Origin: Delphinapterus leucas
Lineage: Eukaryota; Chordata; Mammalia; Artiodactyla; Monodontidae
Direction of reading: 5' to 3'
DNA: 64,000 nt
Assembly: GCF_002288925.2 (NCBI RefSeq)
Contig: NW_022098057.1
Span: 63,293,641-63,357,640 of the forward strand
The notes under the pieces were generated by a model. The model was not told the DNA's origin, searched no databases, and saw nothing but the letters and a program-made list of their open reading frames with translations. Shown here piece after piece: positions 1 to 10,409 of this stretch. Position 1 is the first letter of the stretch. Every line of letters starts with the position of its first letter. Both the position numbers and the translations under genes were made by a program.

Positions 1-2594
1 ATATGCAGAAAAACAAAAGGTTGATGATAAACTACAGCACTTTAACACGGTTAAGTTAATGAGGCCATGAAAATTTAGCACTGGGTTAACATCCAGTTTT
101 TTACACCAGGACACATCAAAAATGAACTAGTCTTGGTAAAAGCCTCCAGAAAATTGTGCATGTAGATAACAGAGAGAAAAATATCTGAGAAAAAAGTTTG
201 TCTTGTTTTCCTTCTAGAAGGAGTTGAAAGAAAGATTCTCTACCCAAAGTCTTCTAGAGTTCTTATTTCTAAAAAAAAAAAAAGGAAGGGATTTCCCTGG
301 CGGTCCAGTGGTTAGGACTCTGCGCTGTCACTGCTGAGGGCGTGGGTTCAATCTCTGGTCAGGGAACTAAGATTCCACAAGCCGCATGGTGTGGCCAAAT
401 AAATAAATGAAGTTTTTATTTCAAGATGTGCATCTTCTGTATTTCAAACAAAAAGTCACAAAATTAAAATCTTCTTAAAATTATTCACAATCAAATTATA
501 ATACTTCTGATATATAAAGAGGAAAAAAATGGTCAGAATGGTGAAGACCAGAAGAAGGAAAAGGAATAAAAGCTGTAAAGAGGGTTAGGATATATTAACA
601 TATACTTCTGCTGAAATTACAGAAGGCAGTTTTGAAATCTTTTACGAGAAAGACTACCAAGTTCTTTTAGAAAAGATATCTTCAAGTGAGCATTCAAAAT
701 AGGGGATTTTCAGCAGCAATACTAGACAATATACAGGTTCAAATGCTTAGGTGGCCTTTAAGTAACTAGAGGGCAATATATATGACTACTTAAATATTAG
801 AGCAATTGTTCTCACAGTTTTCCAATCGTAGCGTGAACTACATATCACTGAATTTAGCTTAATTTAAGATTTTTCACATAATTTGTAAACCTAACACTGA
901 GCATTACCATCTAGCAAAATTACACGTGTATATGTTAAAATACAAACTTTTTAGCCCTCACTGAAGAAATTTCACTACATCCAGTGGCTGTAAAGAAATG
1001 CAACTCAAGGTGAGGCAGAAGACAGGCTCTCAAAATTTATTCACTTAGGGCATACACGAACAATGAAACAGCAAATTTTCATACATATATTATTACACTT
1101 GTGCCCATTTCAGTGTTATAAAGCTTTACAATTGTGTTTGTTTCAAGAGTAACTTGAAAATAAAAATTGCTCTTGAACATAATTCAAAAGCTCATTAAAA
1201 GTAATAATTTTAAATGTAAGCAAAAGATAGGAGGGCCTTTTAAGTTTTCTTTGCAAATTATATTCAACTAAAGAAGGCTTCTTTAACTCCCTGACAAGGC
1301 AAGGTCCCCCAATACTTCCTTCTTATCACAACTGTAATTATTTGTTTCCACGTTAAACAAATAATTACACAAATAAATGTTTATCTCCCTCTGGATTGCA
1401 AGCTACAAGAGAGCAAGGGCTGTTTCAGTCTTGCTCAGGGCCCCTGGGAGCACCTAAGTATTGTAATTATTTGTTTAAAAAAAAGAGGAAAAGGTTCCAA
1501 GTTTAAGAATGAACATGTCTGTCCTCTCTTTTATAAATTAAAACAACTCGATTTCTGACTTTAAATGTATTTATTCAAAGTAACTTTTTTTTTTTTTTTT
1601 TAAATAAACCTAGCTTGGTCTATAAGCCAAAAGTCTCAAGCAGTTTACGGAACCGGGTGAGCTTTGGGAGAGCAGGTACTATTAAGGAGAGCACACAGTA
1701 GGCGCTCAACATAAGCTTGCTAAGTGAACCGAGTAAATGAATACTACCATAAAATGAGCCAAGTGAGATCAAATCTAGAGAAGATCGCCAACACACACAA
1801 AGCTAAACGCCATCGCGCCCACGCTGGTGCTTCCCACTAACTGTGGTGAGAGTACTCAGATTTCCCTCCCTCCTCTGCTCCCTAGGCCATTTCAACATCC
1901 CAAAGCGGTAAGTTTCCAGAATGGCTTGGTGAGGGAAACGAGACCTAACGCTTAAAACAGCGCGCAAGAAACTACTGCCTTTTGCATTAAAAACGTCCTC
2001 CCCTCCAACGTCCTTCTCTTTTTCTCTCCCATTCTATAACTGTCAACATCAAGGCTGAACTGGGGTCAGGAAATCGCAGAATATCACCGTATGCAGGCTA
2101 AAAAAATCACGGAGTTTATCAAGCTCCCGATCAACACTGGAAGAGAGTGACCAAATCCCCCCGAGTCCGGAACTGGGGGATTCTTGGGTCACCCCACCTG
2201 AAAGGAAGCGAGGCTGCCCGGGAGGAGCAGAGGGGCTGGCTACCTTGGAAGGCGAGGGGGAGGCGGGCCCCCGCAGAGGCGGGGTCCGAGTACCCAGCCA
2301 GGGCCCCCACAGCCGATCGAGGAACTCGGGCAGAGGCTCCGACATGGCCAGGAGAACGCGCCGCCACCAGCAGGTGCTCGGGCATCGCCGAGACCGGGAA
2401 AGGGCGGCGCAGCCCAATAGTCTCCGACCCCGCGGCGGCCAAACAGGCCTAACCCGGCCCCCCCGCCCTGCCCGCCTGCCCCCTCCAGCCGCTCCCCGCA
2501 GCCCCTCCCGCGACATCTGGCCCGCCGTTGGCCGCCCCGCCGCGCGCTCCGGGGCGAGGGCTGCAAGCAAGCGCGCTGGCCGCCGCGCACTCAC
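1..2594 (-). other. VPS26A: Intron 1 (partial) of the putative VPS26A gene
   Basis: This stretch lies downstream of the GTGAGT donor at 2589-2594 (minus strand) and runs off the left edge. No coding exon is visible in it. It contains one CHR-1 SINE (288-407), a poly-T run near 1586-1602, weak L2-like pieces near 1385-1480 and 1690-1735, and the downstream half of the CpG island (about 2150-2594). Otherwise it is AT-rich unique sequence. Calling it an intron depends on the exon 1 assignment. Confidence 0.55.
288..407 (+). mobile_element. CHR-1 type tRNA-derived SINE
   Basis: The copy begins with the GGGATTTCCCTGG head, has the tRNA-like B-box region (GGTTCAATC) and ends in GGCCAAATAAATAAA. 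It is about 120 bp, the short form shared by whales, hippos and ruminants. Confidence 0.85.
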
Positions 2595-2700
2595 CATTGT
2601 CATCGCCACCGCCGCGCGCCCCACACTTCACTCCTCTTCCCTCAGGAGAACTCCCAGCCCCGGCTCCCTCCGCCCAGCGTCTTCGTCACGTGACTTCGGG
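2595..2700 (-). CDS. VPS26A: First exon of a minus-strand gene, probably VPS26A (retromer subunit), start codon only
   Basis: On the minus strand a GC-rich leader ends in ATG ACA ATG, immediately followed by GTGAGTGCG, a near-consensus splice donor. The in-frame ATGs begin at 2603 and 2597. The upstream boundary is approximate and most of the interval is 5' UTR. I infer VPS26A because in mammals this gene lies directly downstream of SRGN in the same orientation, because the distance to SRGN here is similar to that in human, and because a VPS26A exon 1 ending in ATG would be completed by an exon 2 starting with codons for Ser-Phe-Leu. VPS26A is the arrestin-like subunit of the retromer cargo-selective complex, which recycles receptors from endosomes to the Golgi and plasma membrane. 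The first ATG would add Met-Thr to the usual Met-Ser-Phe start. Exon 2 is outside the window, so the identity is not proven by sequence. Confidence 0.55.
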
Positions 2701-2719
2701 CAGCTCGCCGCACGTGACC
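2685..2719. promoter_or_regulatory. Paired E-boxes, the first a perfect CLEAR palindrome
   Basis: GTCACGTGAC at 2685-2694 is the perfect 10-bp CLEAR consensus bound by TFEB/TFE3/MITF, and also a strong USF site. A second box, GCACGTGACC, is at 2710-2719, about 25 bp away. They lie about 80-125 bp upstream of the putative start codon on the minus strand, close to the expected transcription start. TFEB/USF binding is inference from the motif. Confidence 0.6.
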
Positions 2720-2951
2720 CCTCCTTTCCCTTCCTCCCCTTCGCCCAGCACTGGCCCCCTTCGCCCAGCACTGGCCCCCTCCGGGCCTCTCGCCCCGCCC
2801 CACTGGTCAGCCTGGCGCTCCGAGGAGAGGCCGTTTGGAGGCGGGGCCTCGTGCTCCACCCCACGGCGGAGGGTTGGGGTCACTGAGTGGCGTCAAGTGG
2901 GTGGGGCCAGGGCGGACGTAGGTTCCCCAGGTCCTCCGCGCCCTCTTGTCT

Positions 2952-2961
2952 GTCACGTGAG
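2952..2961. promoter_or_regulatory. Third CACGTG box in the CpG island
   Basis: GTCACGTGAG differs from the CLEAR palindrome only at the last base. It lies about 260 bp from the other two boxes at the distal edge of the island, next to a short tandem duplication (2965-2995). Confidence 0.5.
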
Positions 2962-3464
2962 GGGCGGTTCGCTGACCGGCGGTTCGCTGACGGGCTTTTT
3001 GCCACACCCAGTTCCACTTCTAGTGGAAGTTTGAGCAGCTGGGAAAGAAGAAAGGAGGAAAGAAAAGGTTCGTGCGGGAGGCCATCTCTGCGGGTGGGTT
3101 ATTAGGCCGAGGAGTTGAAGGGGCGCTGTTACCCGAAGCCCTGATTCGTTAGGCCTCGCAAGAGACGTGCTCTCTCAATTCGGGGATGAGGCATTCTGCC
3201 ACCATTCTCGAACTCTACCCAACTTCCTTTCTTTCCCTCAGCTTCTGAGATTTGAGAACTCAGAAGCTTTGTCACCTATGAGGAGACCAAAAAAAAAAAA
3301 AGGGTACTGTATCCGTTGCCTCGTAAAGTACACAGATAGTTCCTGAACTATCCGCCCCTTAGCTGTGGAGGACTGAGAAATCACTTGTACCGCCCTGCCA
3401 TTCCGTGAGGGGTGGAAGGCGTTCCTGAAAAGCGCAATGATGCTGCTCAAAAATACTCTGTCTT

Positions 3465-3670
3465 GGGCTTCCCTGGTGGCGCAGTGGTTGAGAGTCCGCC
3501 TGCCATTGCAGAGGACACGGTTCGTGCCTCGGTCCGGGAAGATCCCACGTGCCACGGAGCGGCTGGGCCCGTGAGCCATGGCCGCTGAGCCTGCGCGTGC
3601 GGAGCCTGTGCTCCGCGACGGGAGAGGCCACAACAGTGAGAGGCCCGCGTACAGCAAAAAAAAAAAAAAG
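3465..3670 (+). mobile_element. CHR-2 SINE with target-site duplication
   Basis: This is a full-length CHR-2, from GGGCTTCCCTGGTGGCGCAG to a poly-A tail. It is flanked by an 11-bp duplication, TACTCTGTCTT / TACTCTGCCTT (3454-3464 and 3671-3681, one mismatch). The family is cetacean-specific. Confidence 0.92.
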
Positions 3671-3745
3671 TACTCTGCCTTTAACCGCAGCCTAATCACT
3701 GTGGTGTAAGTAAGCCTAGAGGACGGGCCCCTGAATGGAATACTG

Positions 3746-3797
3746 TTTTTTTTTTAACACCTTTATTGGAGTATAATTGCTTTACAGTGATGTGTTA
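3746..3797 (-). mobile_element. Severely 5'-truncated L1 insertion (about 50 bp)
   Basis: Only the last ~45 bp of an L1 3' end and its tail are present, in reverse orientation. The same sequence occurs at the 3' end of the full-length L1 at 53.77 kb. The piece is flanked by a perfect 13-bp duplication, GGAATACTGTTTT (3737-3749 and 3798-3810), so it is a genuine retrotransposition event and not a remnant. Confidence 0.85.
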
Positions 3798-4264
3798 GGA
3801 ATACTGTTTTAAGATCTCAAAACTTAGCGTTGAGCCACCGCAGTGCACTCTATACATAACCAAAGCAGAAAAAAATGAGTCTGAACCTACCGGTTTTCCC
3901 ATCATAACAAAACAGCATCAAGTTTGTGAGGCAAGGTCTTAAAGCGAGTCTCAAATTTAAAAGGCTTGAAATTAGAGTTTGGTCTCTAACCACATTAGAA
4001 TTGAACTAGAAATAACAAAAAGCCAGAAAATCCACAAATGTTTGGAAGGTGAGCAACATAATTCTAAACCTCTATGTCAATATTTCAGTGGGAATTTTTA
4101 TATAGTTTGAACTAAAGGATAATGAAAATACAACATAGTAGAATTAATGGGATGCAGTGAGCAGTGTTAAGAGGGAGATCTGTAGCATTAAATGCATGTA
4201 TTTGAAAAGAAGAAAGGTTTAAAATCTGCAATCTGTGTTCGCCTCGGGAAGTTAAAAGCATATT

Positions 4265-4355
4265 TAGCATGTGGAGGGGAGCAGGGGTTACATGGGAATT
4301 CTGTACTTGCTATGAACCTAAAACTGCTCTGAAAAATGAAGTCTATTTAAAAAAT
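4265..4355 (+). mobile_element. L1 3' end fragment
   Basis: The sequence ends in AACCTAAAACTGCTCTGAAAAATGAAGTCTATTTAAAAA, a common 3' terminus of older mammalian L1 copies. A similar end is found at 37.05-37.12 kb. Confidence 0.6.
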
Positions 4356-4691
4356 AAAAAGCGCTCACATATATGGTCAAATGATCTTTGACAAAGGTGC
4401 AATGATGACTCAATGGGGAAAGGACAGCCTCTTCAACAAATGGTTTTGGGAAAACTGGGTATCTATGTGCAAAAGAATGAATTTGGACCATTATCTTATA
4501 CCATATACAAAAATTAACTCAAAATGGATTAAAGACTTAAACATCAGACCTAAAACTATAAAACTCCTAGAAGAAAACATAGGGGAAAATCTTCAGGTCA
4601 TTGCTCTTGGTAATGATTTCTTGTTTATGACACCAAAAGCACAGGCAACAAAAGCAAAGATAGACAAATGGGGCTACATCAAACTTAAAAA

Positions 4692-4768
4692 CTTCCATTG
4701 CAGGGGGCACAGGGAACTAAGAGTCCCACATGCCCAACTGTGCGGCCAAAAATAAAAAATAAAAAAAA
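4692..4768 (+). mobile_element. 5'-truncated CHR-1 SINE nested in L1
   Basis: The 3' half of a CHR-1 copy (from CCATTGCAGGGGGCAC to GCGGCCAAAAATAAA) interrupts the L1 sequence between AAACTTAAAAACTT and TTTTGTGCATCAAAGG. The tRNA-like head is missing. Confidence 0.65.
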
Positions 4769-5410
4769 TTTTTGTGCATCAAAGGACACAGCAGAGTGAA
4801 AAGGCAGCCTATGGAATGGAGAAAATATTTGCAAATCATATATGTGATAAGATACCCAGAATATCTAAAGAACTCTTACAACTCAGTAACAAAAAAATCA
4901 AACTGATTAAACAGTCCAACAAGCATATGGAAAGATACTCAGCATCACTAATCATCAGAGAACTGCACGTCAAAACCACAAGATGTCGACTCACACTCAT
5001 TAGGATGGTTAATATTTGGAAAAAAGAAAATAACAAGTGTAGGTGAAGATGTGGAGAAATCAGAACCCTTATGCACCGTTGGTGAGATTGCAAAATGGTA
5101 CAGCCCCTGTGGAAAGCAGTATGGAGGTTCTTCAAAAAAGTGAGAACGGGACTACCACATGATATAGCAATCCCAGTTCTGGGTGAATATCCAAAAGAAT
5201 TGAGAGTAGGGTCTCAAAGAGGTATTTGCATACTCACGTTCACAGCACATATGAACGTTCCTGTTCATTCATGATAGTCAAGAGATAGAAGCAACACAAA
5301 TGTTCATGGACAGATGAATTTTAATCTTTAAAAGGAGGAAAATCCTGTCATATGCTACAACATAGATGAAACTTGAGGACATTATGCTAAGTGAAATAAA
5401 CCAGTCACAA

Positions 5411-5527
5411 GACTTCCTTGGTGGCCCAGAGGTTAGGACTCCACACTTCCACTGCAGGGGGCACGAGTTTGATACCTGGTCAGGGAAAAAAGATCCTGCA
5501 TGCCTCATGGCGGAGCCAAAAAAAGAG
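5411..5527 (+). mobile_element. CHR-1 SINE nested in L1, with target-site duplication
   Basis: A complete short CHR-1 copy is flanked by the 17-bp perfect direct repeat AAATAAACCAGTCACAA (5394-5410 and 5528-5544). Confidence 0.92.
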
Positions 5528-6048
5528 AAATAAACCAGTCACAAAAAGACAAATACTGTGTGATTCTACTTATATGAGTTACCTAAAGTAGTCAAATTCA
5601 TAAAACAGAAAATAGGATGCCGGTTACTAGAGATTTGAGGGGAGGAGAAAGGGGAGTTGCTGAAACAGAGTTTCAGATTGCAAGATGAAAACGTTCTGGA
5701 GGTCTGTTTTACAGCACTGTGAAAATAGTTAACACTGCTGAGCTGTATACTTAAAAATTGTTAAAATGGTATATTTTATGTGTTTTGTTACCCCCCACAC
5801 ACAAAGCAAATTAAACTCTAAGAAAGTAGAAGGAAGGAAAACAAAAAAATCCTAAAGTTTATAAAGCAGAAATTTCTGTGAAAACAGTGATCTGTGGATT
5901 AGCCCTACACTATGGTTAAATGTGCTTTTTTGTGTACGTGGGACATCTTTATACATGTTTTAAAGTTTATCTCTATTATTGCTGATGCTCAGGTCAGCAT
6001 TATAATGTATAGATAAAATATATAAAAATAAGAAATCACTATGTTCTT

Positions 6049-6105
6049 TACGTGAAACTAATACTGTAAGTCAATTGTACTTCAATAAACAGGAAAAAGT
6101 GAAAA
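6049..6105 (+). mobile_element. Short L1 3' terminal fragment
   Basis: ACTGTAAGTCAATTGTACTTCAATAAACA resembles the 3' terminus of cetartiodactyl L1 elements. Confidence 0.45.
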
Positions 6106-6109
6106 TACT

Positions 6110-6920
6110 TTTCCATTTTTCATTAGGATGTTTGTCTTCTTATTATTGAGTTTATTAATATTTTGGATACAAGTCCTGTATCATATATTAATTGCAAATA
6201 TTTTTCCCAGTGTGTAGCTTCACTATTTATTCTCTTAATAATATTTTTGGATGACCTGAGAATTTTGGCTTTTACATTTAGGCATGTGATTCATCTTGAT
6301 TTAAATTTTGCAAATAATGTGAGGTAAGATTTGAGCGCTTATTTTTGTCCACATGGTTCCAGCACCATTTGTTGAAAATAATTTCCGTTCCCCATTAAAT
6401 TGCTTTGGTGCCTTTGTCAAAAATCTATTGACTATATAATTATGGATTTATTTCTGGACTTTTAATTCTGTCTCATTGATCTGTTTGTCTATCTTTATAC
6501 AAACCACATTGTCATGATTACTATAGATTTATAGTAAGCCTTTAAAGTAAGGAAGTGTAGTTACTCCAAATTAGTTCTTTTTCAAGAATGTTTTGGTTCT
6601 AAGATTTTTGTGTTTCCATATAAATTTTTGAATTGTTAATCCACTTTTTTTTAAGCTGATGTGATCTTTATTGGAATTGATTGAGCTCTATTTGAGGAAA
6701 ATTGACATCTTAACAATACTGAGCTTTGCAATCCATGAACATGGTATATTTCTCTATTTATTAAGGTCTTTTTAAATTTCTCTCAGCAATGCTTTGTAAT
6801 TTTCAGTGTAGAAAGCTTACACATCTTTTGTTAAATTTATTCCTAAGCATTTATATTTTTAATAATATCGTAAATGGAATTTTAAAATTTCATTTTCCAA
6901 TTGTTCAATGCTTGAGTGTA

Positions 6921-6967
<47 letters not shown>

Positions 6968-7180
6968 CTTTCTATGTTGACTTTATAACTTACAACCTTG
7001 TTAAATTTCTTTGATAATGTCCTCCCTTCTCTTTTCTCTCCTCTTTTCCTGAGTCTTCTATTAGTCATATTGGGGCTTCCTGATTGATTTTGTCATTTTC
7101 TTACTTTTTCTTTCCTATTTTCCATCTACTTGTCTTTTGGTTCTCCTTTCTAGGTGATTTTCCCTGATTTTATGTTACAG
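6110..7180 (-). mobile_element. Old L1 fragment, reverse orientation
   Basis: The reverse strand reads as decayed L1 ORF2 sequence, for example the region equivalent to the full-length L1 at 55.1-55.9 kb. It contains a composite microsatellite at 6918-6963. Confidence 0.75.
6918..6963. repeat. (TG)n(AG)n microsatellite
   Basis: About eight TG units run directly into about fourteen GA/AG units. Confidence 0.95.
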
Positions 7181-7194
7181 CTCTTAGAACTTTT

Positions 7195-8375
7195 TTTTAT
7201 TACTGTGTTATGGTAAACAGCTTCTAAGATGCTCTCCAACGATCCATATCTCTGTGTACTCCCTTCTCAAATTCTATCAAGGTTGGTCTGTATGACCAAC
7301 AGAGTAAGGTGGAAGTGATGATGTATGACTTATAAGTTTGCTTCTGACTTGCTCTTTTCTGGATCAATTACTCTGAGAGAAGTCAGCAGCCATGTCATGT
7401 AATCCAATGGAGAGGCCCACATAATGAGCTGAGGCCTCCTGTAAACAGCCAGCACTAACTTGCCAGCCAGGTGTTTGAGCCATCTTAGAAAGGTGACCCT
7501 CCCACCCCAGTCAAGTCTTCAGATGACTGCAGCCCCAGCTAACATTCTAACTGCAATCTTATGAGGGACCCCCCCCCCAAACCACCTAGGTAATCCACTT
7601 CCAAATTTCTGATCCATAGAAACTATGAAATAATACATGTTATTTTTTAAAATTTATTTTATTGCAATATAGTTAATTTACAAGTTGTGTTCATTTCTGC
7701 TGTACAGCAAAGTGATTTAGTTATGCATATATGTATATTCTTTTCATATTTTTTCCCATTATGGTTTATTACAGGATATTAAATATAGTTCCCTGTGCTA
7801 TACAGTAGGACCTTGTTGTTTATCCATTCTATACATAATAATTTGCATCTGCTAATCCCAAACTCCCAGTCCATCCCTCCCCTACCCCCCACCTTGACAA
7901 CCACAAGTCTGTTCTCTATATCTGTGAGTCTCTTTCTGTTTCATAGATAAGTTCATTTGTGTCATATTTTAAATTTGATATATAAGTGATATCATGATAT
8001 TTGTCTTTCTCTGTCTGACTTACTTAGTATGATAATCTCTAGGTCCATCCATGTTGCTGCAAATGGCATTATTTCATTCTTTTTTTAATGGCTGAGTAAT
8101 ATTCCATTTATATATGTACCACATCTTTTTTATCCATTCCTCTGTCGATGGACATTTAGGTTATTTCCATGTCTTGGCTATTGTGAATAGTGCTGCTATG
8201 AACATAGGGGTGCATGTATCTTTTGGAATTATAGTTTTTTCTGGATATAAGCCCAGGAATGGGATTGCTGGATCATATGGCAACTCTATTTGAAATAATA
8301 CATGTTTATTCTTGTTTTAAGCCACTAAGTTTTGAGGTAATTTATCACACAGCAATAGATAACCATTAGATGCTA
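7195..8375 (+). mobile_element. LTR-like element, probably ERVL-MaLR type, split by an L1
   Basis: The terminal sequence TTTTAAGCCACTAAGTTTTG followed by CACAGCAATAGATAACC (8315-8365) is typical of the 3' end of MaLR-type LTRs. The body starts near 7195 and is interrupted by an L1 at 7642-8290. The subfamily was not determined. Confidence 0.5.
7642..8290 (-). mobile_element. 5'-truncated L1 with target-site duplication
   Basis: A reverse-oriented L1 3' segment is flanked by a perfect 16-bp duplication, TGAAATAATACATGTT (7626-7641 and 8291-8306). Confidence 0.88.
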
Positions 8376-8688
8376 TTATATTTTTGATTTCCAAGAGCTC
8401 TTTCTTATCCTCTGACAGTCCCATTTTAATATCATGTTGTCCTTGTGAAGATAAAGAAACAAAACATCCAGTAATCAACATATAAACATCTAAAAATGTA
8501 GATTTGTGCATAAATCACTGATGTAATTTCCTTTATATCAAATCACATATCAAGTGGCTGAATGATCATGATAGTAAATTCTCTAGTTCCTATGTACCAA
8601 TGATAAATGATAAATAATTACTATTCCATTATAAGGTGAGAACATAACTAATAAGACTGTAGTCCACAAATAATCATTGATTTAGTGC

Positions 8689-8871
8689 AGTGGTTCTCAG
8701 AGGGGCAATGGGCATTTGGCAATGTCTGGAGACACCTTTGATTGTCAAGTCTGGGTGAGTGCTACTAAGATCAGAAATGCTGCTAAGCATCCTACAATGC
8801 ACAGGACAGCCCCTTACAACAAAGAAATATCCTGTCCAAAATGTCAATAATGACAAGGCTGAGAAACCCTG
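8689..8871 (+). mobile_element. MER5A (hAT-Charlie MITE)
   Basis: The element begins CAGTGGTTCTCA, ends GAGAAACCCTG, and has the diagnostic internal stretches TTTGGCAATGTCTGGAGACA and CATCCTACAATGCACAGGAC. It is an old eutherian DNA transposon fossil. Confidence 0.9.
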
Positions 8872-9594
8872 GTTTAGTATAAACCTAAGAAGACAAACAG
8901 AATTCTGAAAGATCAATCGTATTAATATTTTAAGCAGTGATTTGAGTGGTAAAACAGACTACGTGCTGAGGGAATGGAGACAAAAAGCTTCTGCAAAATC
9001 AATCATCCCTTTCTCTTTGCTGCCTTAGCATTTTGTTTATAACTATTGTAAATTGGAAAAAAAATCTATAATGTAATGTATTACAGTTATTTATTTGTTC
9101 CCCCCCCTACATCGTGAATAGTCTTAACTGTTTATTCCTGGTGTCTTGGTCCTTAGTAGGTTTTTGTTGATTGTATAATATGAGAAAAAGTGACTGTGAG
9201 TTAGAGAGGTACAAAAAGTACAAATTGAAAGAAGCCCAACCCCTTCCCTTCCCTCAAACTCTATAATTATGGCAAATGATTGATTGATAAATAGAACCCA
9301 AAAGGTAAAAGAGTAAGAATGAGAAAGAACATGGGTTATATACTATTTCCCCTATGTGCCTAAGAATATTTACTTCTATCTATCTACCTTCCTTTGTGCC
9401 AGGCAAGACTAACATATTACATTCACTCTCACTTGATCCCTGTTAAGGCTCTAAGCTCAAGCACAAAGGCTGTCTGGTATGTCTTTGTTCCCCTTTGTAC
9501 CTTCAATGCCTAGCACAGTACCTGGCCATGCCAGGAATCTTTAAAACAATCTTATGAAGTAGCTATAACACATGTTCATGATTACAATTTTTTA

Positions 9595-10040
9595 GGGGCT
9601 TTGAGCTAATCGTATCACATGTATTGCCTCATTTAATCTTTACCACAACACTATGGGCAAATATTGTTAACCTATAGTACAGATAACAATAACAGCTTGT
9701 AAGTTTATTCATCACTCAGTGACATTGTCCTAAGCACTTTACATACATTAATTTATTTAATCTCAACAAACCTATAAGGTAGTTACTATCATCATCTTCA
9801 TTTTAAAGAGGAGGAAACTGAGGTACAGAGAGGTTAAATGAGTTAACTCATCTGATGTTACCTAGTTAGTAAGTGACAGCTTTGAACCCAGGTGATCTGG
9901 CTTCAGAGACCACACAATTAACCCCTTCACAACATTGCCCTCCATAGACAATATTAGCAAAATTAAGTAACTTGCCTTAAGTTACAAAGCTAATAAAGAG
10001 TGAAATTGGTATTTAAGCCAGGACTTTGAAATTCTAAAGC
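9595..10040 (-). mobile_element. MIR elements, one nested inside another
   Basis: A reverse-oriented MIR (about 9595-9680 and 9950-10040) is split by a second reverse-oriented MIR (about 9681-9945). The inner copy shows GAGGAAACTGAGGTACAGAG and TTTGAACCCAGGTGATCTGG. The outer copy resumes with AAGTAACTTGCC. Boundaries are approximate. Confidence 0.65.
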
Positions 10041-10409
10041 TCGTACTTTTTTAAATTAGTCTAATTACCTCTCTAAAAATAGAAATATTCTACATTTTCT
10101 TTGTGGCAAGTTTAAGATCTTTCTTAGTAAAAAAAAAGTGTCATTTTTTGATAAAAATCAGCCTAGACTATCTACCCCTTCTTCAAATGTGTAAAACTTA
10201 TCACTTAACTAGAAAATGCAAAATAGTATGTATATTTTTCTAAACCATGCCTTCTTTTTTCTGCTATGTATTTTTGGGGACCCAAAAGATAGGTCTCATG
10301 ACAGTAATGTCCTACTGGGCATAAAAACTCGCAAAGTTCCTGTTAAATAATCACAGGTAGATTTATTAATGGAAAGATTAGGGTATAACTTAACAACTAT
10401 CACCAGAAG

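Larger units (their letters stand above)
2150..3000. promoter_or_regulatory. CpG island promoter of the putative VPS26A gene
   Basis: A GC- and CpG-dense block surrounds the minus-strand first exon and contrasts sharply with AT-rich flanks. It carries GC boxes (for example CCCGCCCC near 2793), CCAAT on the plus strand near 2414, and three CACGTG boxes. No TATA box is evident. This is a typical housekeeping promoter. A divergent plus-strand transcript is possible, but no supporting exon was found. Confidence 0.8.
4356..5830 (+). mobile_element. Old L1 fragment (ORF2 C-terminus and 3' UTR)
   Basis: Plus-strand translation at 4381-4720 and 4774-5046 gives recognisable L1 ORF2 C-terminal sequence, including [12 protein letters not shown] and the stretch around WIKDLNIRP. 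It is broken by two SINE insertions and several frame changes. The 3' part (5560-5830) resembles an L1M-type 3' UTR. It is not functional. Confidence 0.85.

Noticed and set aside
2245..2886. 213-residue plus-strand open frame in the CpG island
   Set aside because: Long frames are expected by chance in GC-rich DNA, and the composition is low-complexity Arg/Pro/Ser with no domain.
3464..3660. GC-rich block considered as a second CpG island
   Set aside because: It is the body of a CHR-2 SINE.
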